From: Isoetes taiwanensis | Taxonomy: Eukaryota > Streptophyta > Lycopodiopsida > Isoetales > Isoetaceae | NCBI GenBank assembly: GCA_021234155.1 | Contig: JAJEKV010000006.1 | Coordinates: 15,080,902-15,144,901 of the forward strand | Length of the DNA: 64,000 bases | Direction of reading: 5' to 3' | In this document: in pieces, positions 1 through 11,202 of the stretch | How the letters are laid out: each line of letters opens with the position of its first letter | Numbering within the stretch: the first letter of the stretch is position 1 | Notes under the pieces: model-generated | What the model was told of the DNA's origin: nothing | Seen by the model: only the letters and a program-made list of their open reading frames with translations | The model's database searches: none | Translations under genes and position numbers: made by a program

Positions 1-1090
1 GAAAGCTCCACTAAAGCTAGACCATCTTTTGAATCAGTATCCGTTTTAAAAAATCTTCTCAATCACTAACTAATTAAACAACAGAAACTACATTTTCTAA
101 ATAAACACCCATTTAGAATTCTCCCCAGAAATAAACACCACAGACTAATATTTACCTGGTAACCACAACGGCAGGGTCTCAAATGCCGATCTGTTATAAC
201 CATCTCTTCCATGCATAAAGAACATAAATGGGAGGACATTCAGTATACCACAATTTTGCCAACCAAGAGCTCCAATCCAATAACTTCAAAGGAAATGCCA
301 ATCCTAGACATAAAATAAAAATATCAACTAAATGCATGGATGTTACAGAGACTGCTTCTTAAGGTCGACCTAGTACTAAGGTGTGATGTCCCAACACTAA
401 ACTGCTCTGACTAATCTACCACATATAACATATCTCAGATCTTGCTCAAGCTCCAACAAGATACAAAAACCTAGTAACCAGCTGATCTGCAGATCCAGTG
501 GGCAAGATCCGAGCACCACATCACAAAAATACAAAGCAAGGGTCGAAAAAATGCCAGAACCCGCCTTGCAAGAACAGATGGTCGGAGGAGCTCACATGAA
601 GAAGAGATGGCACATGGCAAAAGAAGAGGCCTTGCCTCGGAATGGCATCCGGCTTCTACAAATTCAAAGCTCCAAGAACTCAACCTGAAACTCAAAACCC
701 CAGCCATTCTATTTGCTCTATATACTATATATCTGCCCACATTCTACAGGCGATTCTTGCTTTCATACAAAAAATCCATGCCCAGAGACAAAAGCCCGTA
801 ATTCTGTAAGTAATTGGGCTACCGTAAGCAAAAGAAAGGAAAAAAACAATTTTGTGAACCCAAATTAGAGATACCCAACTCAAATCCGGCAAGCTTAAAC
901 ACAATTCGAATCAAACGAGAACGAGATGGCAAAAATGAGAATCACCGAGAAGAATTAAGCCGAAAAGCTAAGTCACATGTAGTATAGAAAAAATTCGAGC
1001 TAGAGATGCGGCGCACTCCTGGGAGGTCGCTCAACATCCCAACTTCGATATTTAAAACCGTAATATAGAGCGCCGGTAGTCTCAAATCGT
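1..1090. other. AT-rich sequence, one possible minus-strand exon
   Basis: No gene is recognised. On the minus strand about 159-290 could be an exon: it is open, ends at a good donor (CCAG followed by GTAAAT, near 158) and would encode a hydrophobic stretch around NVLPFMFFMHGRDGYNRSAF. An acceptor-like AG with a pyrimidine run lies just upstream. The family is not recognised and the piece could equally be chance. The rest (300-1090) shows only short ORFs without family features. Confidence 0.25.
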
Positions 1091-1179
1091 GCTAGAATGA
1101 GATGGCGAAGATCCCACCCAACACCGCAGAGTGCGCGCCACGGGAGTTTTCTTGTTGATTAGGGCAAGTCACAGAAATC

Positions 1180-1434
1180 GAATTGGGGCTTTTGTTGTGG
1201 GCCGTCCAAATCCGAGATGGACGGCCAGGATCAATCTCTATGGTGCATGCCCTCATGCATGCCCTATGCATGCCCCCCATCACATTTCTATGCCCATGCA
1301 TGACCTCTCCCATGAGGTGGCGGCATCATGGCCTTCCATTTCCAATTGGACGGCTGGCATTAATCTCTATATCGCATGGGTACATTCAAATCTCTATGCG
1401 CAAGGGGGCATCCTAATAATTTTATATATATAGT
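1180..1434. repeat. GC-richer module with CATGC runs next to (TA)n
   Basis: A block containing GCCGTCC/GGACGGC words and repeated GCATGC/CATGCC runs lies directly beside the (TA)n tract. Similar blocks (a GGCATGCATGGG-like core, the phrase GGCCATTGGATTTG, and TA-rich edges) recur near 1600-1880, 28660-29000 and 32560-32900. This looks like a short non-autonomous element family that sits with TA microsatellites. No terminal repeats were resolved. Confidence 0.4.
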
Positions 1435-2560
<1,126 letters not shown>

Positions 2561-2669
2561 GTAAATGATCCGACTCTCCGTTGTTGTCGGATGACAATTG
2601 CTACTTCAAGGGGTTATCAAATATATTCAGGATCAAACACACATTACGGTCATACAACTGGCATGAACC

Positions 2670-3002
2670 TCTAGACAATGGATGCAAATCCAGCGCCTGT
2701 GACCTAGCAGTTCATTGCAGTCCTTACAGACATTGTATCCTCTTCTGGGGCAAGCTTACCTTCTCAGTCTCAAGTGGCAGCTGCAGAAATGGATATATGT
2801 GCAGCAGTCCTTCTATATGTTGTCAGTTTTTAATTCTCGTCTTACTTCATCGTTGTGCTCTGTCAACTTGACGTCCACCGTGTCTTCAGAGCAACATTCC
2901 GGTGCGTATGCATCCATAGGTGTAGATAGTGTGTCTAGCTCAAGTTTTTTGGAAAAGTTTAGAATTGTTGTTAATCCTATAACAGAAGACATGAAGTTTT
3001 GA
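2670..3002 (+). pseudogene. Unrecognised coding-like stretch
   Basis: Two frames look protein-like. From about 2678 one frame starts MDANPAPVT, meets a stop, then continues QFIAVLTDIVSSSG to about 2825. A second frame ends SSSSFLEKFRIVVNPITEDMKF at 3002. The composition is ordinary soluble protein, but the frames do not agree and no domain is recognised. It lies upstream of the xylanase remnant on the same strand, yet I see no convincing CBM or GH10 motif here. Probably the remains of one or two exons. Confidence 0.25.
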
Positions 3003-3634
3003 AATGATCAATATTGATCTTGGGCAGATGTTTTGAGGAGGATTCTCATTGCAAATTCAACTGTTAATTTCGGTAGATCATGAACACATCCGAGTGTATT
3101 GAGTTCTTAGTTTGTTAGTTTGCTAGTTTGCATATTACTTCATTTTTGTTGTTATCTAGGCAGTAAATAGTGTTAACGCTTTTTGTTTTGTTGACATACC
3201 ATACCAGAGTTTGACGATTTGTCGGCGGGAAGCCCAGGATCTTTATTAGGGCTTTGCACTGCTATTAGCTATGACCAAAAATTAGAGCTCACAGCGAGTT
3301 AGGCAAACATTAGGTAAAATGCTTGGCAGCACTGAAATAGAACATAATGTAGAGATGTTGTTTTTTGTTGCTCGTGCATCTTTTTTCTGTTGTGTTTGGA
3401 CAGGGTGGAGCAAGCGATTCTGCCGTAGATTCCACTTTCTTCCTTCTAGTGGAAGAATAATTTCTTAGAGATTTGCAACAGGTGCAGAATCCACTGGAGT
3501 CTTCCAAAATTGAAGGTTGGCTTGCATCATTGTCTTGCATTACATTTTATCTTCATGTACGTCAGGTTTATGGTTGTGTGAGTGATGTATTTTGTACTCT
3601 ATGCTAATGTCGTCTGTTTGATAACAATTTGCAG
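3003..3634. other. No gene supported
   Basis: Mostly T-rich, intron-like sequence. A short open piece after an acceptor-like CAG near 3404 (reading GGASDSAVDSTFFLLVEE) might belong to the carbohydrate-binding part of the following xylanase remnant, but it is too short and soon closed. Confidence 0.25.
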
Positions 3635-4131
3635 TATTATCAGAGATGGTCATTTTTTAAGGGCGGTTTCTTGCAAAGCCAAGATGCCCTGCAGCCTTCC
3701 ACCACTCTGCTCTTCATGGTATGCAATATCTATCTATCTATCTTTACTTGGTTATATAACATATCTAAATGTTTCATGTTGAATGCGTGTGCAAGACCGC
3801 ATATTCAAACCTGGAGATCTGGTTGGATAATGTCGCTTTGCAGCCTTTTATAGATGAGCAATGGAACGATCACCAGAATGGCTGGATAAAACTGGTGTGT
3901 AGTTTGAAGTATTGCTTTCTACTTATTCCTTCATATTCCCTGATCCATTCTTTTCTTTTCACAACATCTAAATAATGCTTTGGTGAGAATTGTAGACAAA
4001 AATGGTCATGGTTTATGTGGTGCAAATATTAGGCTAGATCAAACTAGATTGGGATTTCCTTTTGGATCTGGAATTGCCTCACCAATACTAGACAAATATT
4101 TGCTACATGGTCAAATAAGTCATCTGGTACG
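3635..4131 (+). pseudogene. GH10 endo-1,4-beta-xylanase fragment (CBM end and start of catalytic domain)
   Basis: Three exon-like pieces read like plant GH10 xylanases, which cut xylan in the cell wall. Piece 1 (3635-3718) gives WSFFKGGF, matching the family CWSxLKGGF segment of the carbohydrate-binding module. Piece 2 (3796-3894) gives LEIWLDNVALQPFIDEQW, the very conserved end of that module. Piece 3 (about 3983-4131) gives QTRLGFPFGSGI, the start of the catalytic domain (family QxxxGFPFGSAI). Pieces 1 and 2 are followed by GT donors (3719, 3895) and preceded by AG. The rest of the catalytic barrel, including both acid/base glutamates, is not found downstream, so this is a truncated copy rather than a working enzyme. 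Confidence 0.65.
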
Positions 4132-6814
4132 CGCTATTCTGATGGTATAGCGGCTCCTCGCAACAAAGTATTGATCTTCCTCTTATCTCCTGTTCGTTGC
4201 TTCATTTGCATATACATACAGCTTTGTACCAGCGGTCTACAAGTGCCTTGATTCTTGCAATTGAAAAAATAATATTTTGAAGCATCCACAATTTTTTGGA
4301 ACAAATGGACAAAATTTCTCCAGCTATGATTATCTTGGCAACTTTGTTCTTATATCCGATTGTTTTGCTGCAGTAAATATATGAGACATTCCTCTTGCCC
4401 TTTTTTCGTAAGTCTAGGGCTGTGTTTTAAGGAGTTCCAGAGTAATCGGACATTGGGGTAACTACCATATTTAGAGTTGTAAGAGTAGTTTTTTTTTGAA
4501 GGGCACGCTGCTTTGCAAGGTAAACCTTTCCATTTAGCTTCTAGTTTAGGGGTAACATTGAAGGATCGCTACCGCACGTGGATGCGGACATGGCGAGCTT
4601 TTTGCTTACCGTATCTCTCCTTGAAATCAATGATCCATTATCTTTCCAAGGCCCTCTCAACTTCTTAAGGTCGGTATATATTTCACGTGACTTCATGCAC
4701 TTATTGACATGACCACAATCACCGGGCCGGACAACCAATGGAATTCTATTTTTTGACTCTAAAGATCAGGTTAATGTCGTTTTTAACCTTTGATGTTTCT
4801 AAACATAGTCCATTTCCCAAAGGCTTTGGGCATTCTATATTACTTGAAAGTAACTTTGAGGCATTCTATTCTATTGAGTAAATTTGGAACGTGGCACTAG
4901 GCATTTATGCCTTGAACCATGCAAGGGCACACATTATAATTGCTAGAGTTGTCGGGTAGTGTTCAACTCTAGTGTTTACTTTTTTGTTGTCTCTATTTGC
5001 CTTCATGACTTTGATTTTTTGCGCCTGTTTGCTTTATAAGCTTTTGTCTCTAAACCGATCGGAGACTTCCTTTTCGCAAAATGCTCGTGGCATTTGTTTT
5101 TAAGGACTCTTCAACAAAAGATTGCCATGCTTCAATATGCTCGGATCATATCGTTGGTCCACAATCCTTTAAGATATTAAAATGTCTCAAATGATGCATG
5201 TGGAGAGCCGGTTTCAAACAAATGTTACAACTTGCCAATTTTGGCATCTTAGTTGTTGACCACCTTCTAGAAGAACTGCTTTATTTATCTGTTCAGAACT
5301 TTATTCCCGCATATGCTGTGGGAGTTGCCAGTGGGTCTGTTCCTTTCAAATCTTTATCCTCTGCTTTGTGGTATGACATGTAAGATGATATGCAGATTGA
5401 AGCTCCAAATTGATTGGCTCTATGCAACTCCAATGACAGTAATATTTAGTCTACAGGATAATGCCAAACAAGCAGAGTTCGTCTTGAAATGCTCTATAAC
5501 TACTTAAGATGATGGAGTTTCTGACCGTTATATGTACCCATATATTGAGAGCCACCCATATGTGCATAATATTCTGCCTATTTATACTGATATGTAACAT
5601 CTTCAGGGTCTGAGCATACCAAATATGCCTTAACTCATCAATATTCATGAGCCAATCATTTGGGGTATTCATGAAATTTGTTCCGTGCCAATGTGGGTCA
5701 GCTAACAAGCAGCCAGTCAAAACTGTTGCCTGAGAACTTGCCTTGCAACCCTCTTATTTTGGTTATATATGAGGTTGTGCAAGTGCACTTATTGTTTATT
5801 TCATGGAGACAGCTCATTTTCCAACTTTGACACCAAGTGCAGATATATCAGCATTGGATTGTTCATTTATTGAACAAAGCATAAAATGAGCCTTTTTAGA
5901 TACAACTTGCAATCTTTTGCTCCCCGAGTTCCATTGTGATGCTGCTTGCTTCTGTTCATGAAGGGAACAACTTTCTTGGACTTGAGGACCAACTTTGCTG
6001 CCTCAAGCAAGCGATGAAGATCATCAAAGGCACAAATAACTGCGGGTCTACCAATTTGTAGGAAGGTTGCCACAACATTAAGAACCAAGATGCACAGGTG
6101 ATAACCGGTAGCACGTTTTGAAGATACTACAAACTATTTCCAAGCAGTTGTGATTGCTTCAGAGCGAAAAGGCTAAAACTCTTGAAACAGTGAGCAAGCC
6201 TGTGCCCTCATCAAATGCATTACTTTCCCAAATATCGTTGTATAGACGAAGCGTGAAACAATTTTGTACACAATATTTATTAAATGCATCTGAAACATGC
6301 TTTTTGGCTCTTATGAATACATTGGGTGTTTTTTGGGTGTTTTGTTTCCCAAGAATTGCCCATTTAAGATTTAAGAAACTGAACAGACCATATATGGATC
6401 TGGGAAAATTATAGAATATGCATATGCAAAATGCATATTGAAGTTAGGCATGTTCCACTTGCTTTTCATGTATGCATTACTTGGAACAAGGCAATTAATG
6501 CAAAACACAACCATCATGTATGTAGGTGAACCATTGTTCCAAATTTTGCTAATTATAATTTGCTTGGTAAAGAGCAATGTAGGTATAACGTGTTGTTGAT
6601 ATAACATTTTGAATGTGCTGTGCGATGCAAATAATTGGCTATATATGTATTCACGTCAAATCCCGTGGCTCCAGCCACTAGTGCTTTGGTTATAGAGCCT
6701 GAACATTTGATGCAATATTCCCAATGGAACTTTCAAGGAATCTAAGGGAATTTGCAAGAAAATTATTCCGTAGGAGCCCGTTTATACCTCTCAAAGAGCA
6801 AGATTCATTTGGGT
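4132..6814. other. No gene recognised
   Basis: A long AT-rich stretch. The longest reading frames (a minus frame at 4541-4738 containing VVRPGDCGHVNKC, and a minus frame at 5867-6088 containing RPAVICAFDDLHRLLEAAK) look faintly protein-like but match no family I know and have no clear partners. They may be remnants of old elements. Pre-insertion host sequence runs into the LINE at 6823. Confidence 0.3.
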
Positions 6815-6817
6815 CAT

Positions 6818-6822
<5 letters not shown>
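6815..6822. repeat. LINE 1 target-site duplication, 3' side
   Basis: CATTTATA directly before the poly-T run is repeated at 13762, just outside the other end of the LINE. Because poly-T follows, the true duplication may extend to CATTTATATTTT. Confidence 0.7.

Positions 6823-6859
<37 letters not shown>
6823..6859 (-). repeat. LINE 1 poly-A tail (37 T on plus strand)
   Basis: An uninterrupted run of T on the plus strand marks the 3' end of the minus-strand LINE. It sits directly against the target-site duplication. The length and purity suggest a recent insertion. Confidence 0.9.
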
Positions 6860-6860
<1 letters not shown>

Positions 6861-7421
6861 TGGAAACGGCAGTGGTATTATATTACATGTAAATACATAG
6901 TAATACAAAAATACAGGGGGAAGCCCTGTTATGAAGACCAAATTGAAAAATGGTCTTGACACTCCCAAGGAGGATAATTACTTAAATTAAAACACTGATT
7001 AAAGTTTTTTAGGAATATCAAAATCAAAATTATAGAAGCATTAAGTTCCTCTTGTTCCTCTTGTTCTGGAAATTCCTGCTAATAAACTGAAACTTCAGTT
7101 TTCTGTGACACCATCTAAGGAGATAATTGCCGAGGCATGAATGGTAAACCTGAACAGCAAGTCATCAAGCTCCACTGCTCCATAGGGGGAGGAATCCAGA
7201 ATGTGGAGGATCCATGATTCCCGGGCCCCAATACAGATTTGGAGCTTCTCCTCGAAATAAGGCTTGATTTCCCGCTTGAAAGCCCGGATATCTCCATCTT
7301 TCAAGACTGGCGAGGGGGTTGGATCATGATCGTTTCTGTTTTAACCCATTGCAAGGCTGCCAGCACCTCCTGATGAGACATGGGGCGGGTATCCTCCGGG
7401 ACCTCTCTGGCATGGCCACCT
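6860..7421 (-). other. LINE 1 3' UTR
   Basis: Sequence between the ORF2 stop and the poly-A. Short frames here are not supported as genes. Confidence 0.6.
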
Positions 7422-9867
7422 TCATGATGCTTGTTGACTAGATAATCTGTCAGAGACATTAGAAATGTTATTGAAATAAGATGAAAAGAAAGCATAGAAC
7501 CCTTGAAAAGAGCCCAAAGTATCCCATCTTTTGTCATAGTTGCATCCCTTTTTCATTCTGTGTGCCATGGCTGCTTCTGCTAACTCCAATTGAAGAGTAG
7601 TCTTAAGAAAGTTCAAGTCTGGAGTGTGGTGATTAATGGCTACATTGTTCCTGTGTTTCCAGATTACCCACAGGCATAATGATCTAATTGTACCTTCAAA
7701 GGAGGAAGTATTTCCAAGGAAGTCAAAAAGATCATGTTCAGCAGCTGGAGTTGCACCAATATGATTGCCTATCCAGGTCCAAAAGGGGGTCAGCCAAGGG
7801 CAAATAAATATGTGTGTAGAGGACTCTACTTGGCCACATCCTAAAGGACATCCGTCGAAGTTTTGACTATTATATTTAGCTCTCAGGGCATTAGACTTCA
7901 GACTTTTGTTCGTGAAAAGCCACCAAAAGAATAACCTTCTTTGCACATTGAAGTTTCCAACCTTTTCTTATAGCCCGAACGGCTTTACTCGTTTCTGTAC
8001 AGACCCCATTGGCTAGCAACTTTAGTACTCTGATCCCCCAACAACAGGGAATAAGCTTTAGCTACACTATACCCTTTGCCATCCATGGTCCAGTTCTGTT
8101 CAACTGTTTGTGTTCCCCTCCCTCTATTGTGCCTTGTTAGGGCTTTATAAATGTTTCTATTGGAGGTGGTATTTTGCAGAAGACTAGAAATTTCTAGCCA
8201 TGTTTTCCAGTTATCACCAACTGCCATGTTGCCAATTGTGCACAAGCCCTTATCCATCCATTCCTTGTATTTTCTTGGATGTTTAAGAGCTAAACATCCA
8301 TCATCTTCACTAACCAGCCCTTGATGCCAGAAAAAGTTGAAGTTTTCTGAGACCTGTTCTATTGGATTTGCTTTAAAGCACACAGATACCTGATTCCAAG
8401 CTTGAATAATCCTTCTCATTATAGTGGAGGTGCCTGATCCTGAATTAAGTTGATAAAAGGCTGAATCAGGTAGATGGTGAGGGGTAGATGGACTTCCCAC
8501 TAGTGTAGTCTTCCCAACCCAATATTTAGTGAAAACCAGGGCAGGTGATTTAGCAAATGGTCTAGAGCTCTCCGCACCAACTTAGTCGCGCCAGAGCTTG
8601 GGCCCCGCAAGAAGAGATCTTTGCACCCCAATCCTCCTTTCTTTCTAGGTAAAGTCAAGTATTTCCATCCTACCATATGTGTGCCCTGCCAAATGAATTC
8701 CTTCATTATAGCCTCTAGCTCCTGGTAGGTCTTCCTGTCTGCAATTATTGCTGATGAAAAATAAACATGAGAACTAGCAATAACACTGTTGATTATCTCT
8801 ACTCTCCCAGCTAGGGACAGGGACTTGGGATACATTTGAAGCTTTTTCTTTATCTTGGTCACAATGGGTTCCCAAAGGCCATGTAGACTCATGTTGAGGG
8901 CTAGTGGAAGACCTAATAATTTGGTAGCTTTCTGAAGACCACAAACACTTATCCCCTCAATATGATCTTCTAAAGTATCAGAAATAAAGGCACACTTTTC
9001 CTTGTTTAGGACCACTCCAGAAGCATTCCCAAAAAGCTCCATGGCAGAAAGGAAGTTTTGAATACTGTCCCCTTGTCTATTTAAGAACACAAAGGTATCG
9101 TCAGCATACTGCATTACTGATAAAGTGTCTTTTGTGTCTGGAAGATTTAGGCAACTAATTTTCTCATCTTGTTGCATCTTCATGATATATCTAGTAACCA
9201 TTTCTGCTACTATTAAGAAAAGATAGGGGGCTAAAGGACACCCCTGTCTCACTCCTCTTTTGCAGTCAAAAAAGGAAGAGGGAGAGCCATTGACCAAAAC
9301 CGTTGAGCAACCTGTTATGTTGAAACCAATTATTTTCCCAATGACCTGATCTGAGAATCCTAACTGTGCCATGGCCCTATAAAGAAATTTCCAATCAATG
9401 GTGTCATAGGCTCTTTTAAAATCCAATTTCAAGAGCACACAACCTTGATTGGTTAGTTTATTCCAATGTAGACCTTCATAGGCTCCAATGAAGTTGTCCA
9501 AGATACACCTCCCTGGAAGAAATCCAGATGGAATTGGACAAATCTTATTCTGAAGGATCTTTTTTATCCTATTGGCAAAGATCTTAGCCAAAACTTTATA
9601 CGTCACATTTGTTAATGAGATAGGCCTCCAATCCGAGAAGTTGATAGGCATATCTACCTTTGGAATTAGGGCAATTAGGCCTGCATTAATTGCTGGATGT
9701 AACTTTTCAGCGCCAAGCACCCCTGCATAAAATGTAACTATGTCCTTGTTCATTACATCCCAGAAATGATCATAAAATTCAGGAGGTAGACCATCAGGTC
9801 CAGGGCTTTTCCCATGAGCCATACTCCTTAATGTACTTAAAATTTCAGCTTCCATAGGAACTGCCAA
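7422..9867 (-). pseudogene. LINE 1 ORF2, reverse transcriptase and zf-RVT parts
   Basis: The RT domain (8500-9867) carries the expected blocks in order: GKSPGPDGLPPEFY, LIPKVD...WRPISL, GFLPGRCILDNF, LDFKRAYDTIDW, GVRQGCPLAP and the catalytic MQYADDTFVF. The next frame (7985-8500) is the connector domain. The last (7422-7946) holds the zf-RVT zinc-binding tail, CPLGCGQVESSTHIFICPW, typical of plant L1. The three pieces are in different frames, so at least two frameshifts (near 8500 and between 7985 and 7946) split what should be one protein. All catalytic aspartates of the RT are present. The product would copy LINE RNA at the nicked target site. Confidence 0.92.
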
Positions 9868-9972
9868 AAGTCAGATATATCCCGGATATGATCATCCCTT
9901 GGGCCAAGGTACTCAAAGAATTCATCCATTTTAGCAATCCATTATCCCCGGGCCGCAAATAATTCCTTGTAT

Positions 9973-11202
9973 TTAGTGTAGAACAATTTTGGATGTCCTC
10001 TTGTTTAGACAAAATCTTCCCCGATTGTCATCTCGAACTGAGACTATCCCATTGTTCATAATTCTGCTTTTAGCAGCTCTGAAAAAGAATTTTGAACTGC
10101 AATCATCCATGAGATTCACATATAAACTTCTGCTCTTTATGGCCAGACTTTTAGCTTCATATTCTTCAATCAGCTTGACCTTCCTTTCTAAGGACTCTTC
10201 TTTCTGCTGCAATTGTACATTAGCTTTGTCCAAAAAGAGACTCTGCCTTACATCTTTTATTTCCGAGTAGACCTCCATTTTTTCTAGCCTTTTTTTCCTG
10301 TTCCATTCCTTGCCCCACAGCTTGATCCAATTTTTGATTTGTTTGTTTCTGCATATAAACTCCTTCATGGAACCACTTGCATTCAAGTGCTCTAATGAAC
10401 TATAAAAACTGGTGAACTCCTCACAAAAAGCTCTGTTATTCAGGAGACTGACATTGAATTTGAAGGGAGTGCCAGCACACCTGTTTTGAGGAAAAATACC
10501 AGTGTCCAGGATCTGTGGGTAATGATCTGAAATTGAGTTACTACAATCATTGCTGATAATCAAATTATCCCAGTCATCCATAGTGGAGATACTGGTATAA
10601 TATCTGTCTAAAAGACAATAAACTCTGTCATTTCCCTTTCTCTTATTGCACCAAGAGTATGCATTAGAGGAAGAAGGAGCATGGTATATGAAATTATGAA
10701 CCAATTTATCCCATTGAGTTCTCTCTCCTCTGGACATGTTGATCTTCTTTCCTGCTTTTTGCTCCCAAGATGGGGTATTATTAAAGTCACCACTGAGAAT
10801 CCAATTACTGGTATTTTGACTTTGCAACCAATTTGCCATATTTTTCCATTGCTCTTCCCTTTCTTCAGGAGAAGTAGAAGCATAGACATTTATGATTCCT
10901 ACTTGCTCTTGCCCTATCTGCAGAAAAGCCACCTGCCATCTACCTGAGGGGTGTAAGAAGGAATTTACCATTCTATACCCATTCCAAGCAATGCAGATGC
11001 CTCCTTTTGTGCCATCTGTAGGGGACCAAATGGATTCACCATTGGGGAAAATCCAATTTCCCAGGTTTGAGGCTTCAAATGCTGGCAACCTGTGTTCCTG
11101 TAGAAGGATAATGTCTGCTTTGAGCTCCTTGAGAGCTATTAGAGCCCTTTTCCTTTTCAGGGGGCCCTTAATTCCTCTTAAGTTCCATGTGACTATCTTC
11201 AT
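9973..11202 (-). CDS. LINE 1 ORF2, APE-type endonuclease part
   Basis: The 409-residue frame begins MKIVTWNLRG and carries the apurinic-endonuclease-like set: WNLRG, LLQEHR (catalytic Glu), NVYAST, SGDFNN, and ISDHYPQIL (catalytic Asp-His). It nicks the target DNA. The frame stops at 9973 and is separated from the RT frame by about 105 bp with further stops and a frame change, although endonuclease and RT starts are in the same frame. It starts 4 bases inside the end of ORF1, which is why I place the ORF2 start here. Confidence 0.92.
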   Translation of the reverse strand: MKIVTWNLRGIKGPLKRKRALIALKELKADIILLQEHRLPAFEASNLGNWIFPNGESIWSPTDGTKGGICIAWNGYRMVNSFLHPSGRWQVAFLQIGQEQVGIINVYASTSPEEREEQWKNMANWLQSQNTSNWILSGDFNNTPSWEQKAGKKINMSRGERTQWDKLVHNFIYHAPSSSNAYSWCNKRKGNDRVYCLLDRYYTSISTMDDWDNLIISNDCSNSISDHYPQILDTGIFPQNRCAGTPFKFNVSLLNNRAFCEEFTSFYSSLEHLNASGSMKEFICRNKQIKNWIKLWGKEWNRKKRLEKMEVYSEIKDVRQSLFLDKANVQLQQKEESLERKVKLIEEYEAKSLAIKSRSLYVNLMDDCSSKFFFRAAKSRIMNNGIVSVRDDNRGRFCLNKRTSKIVLH

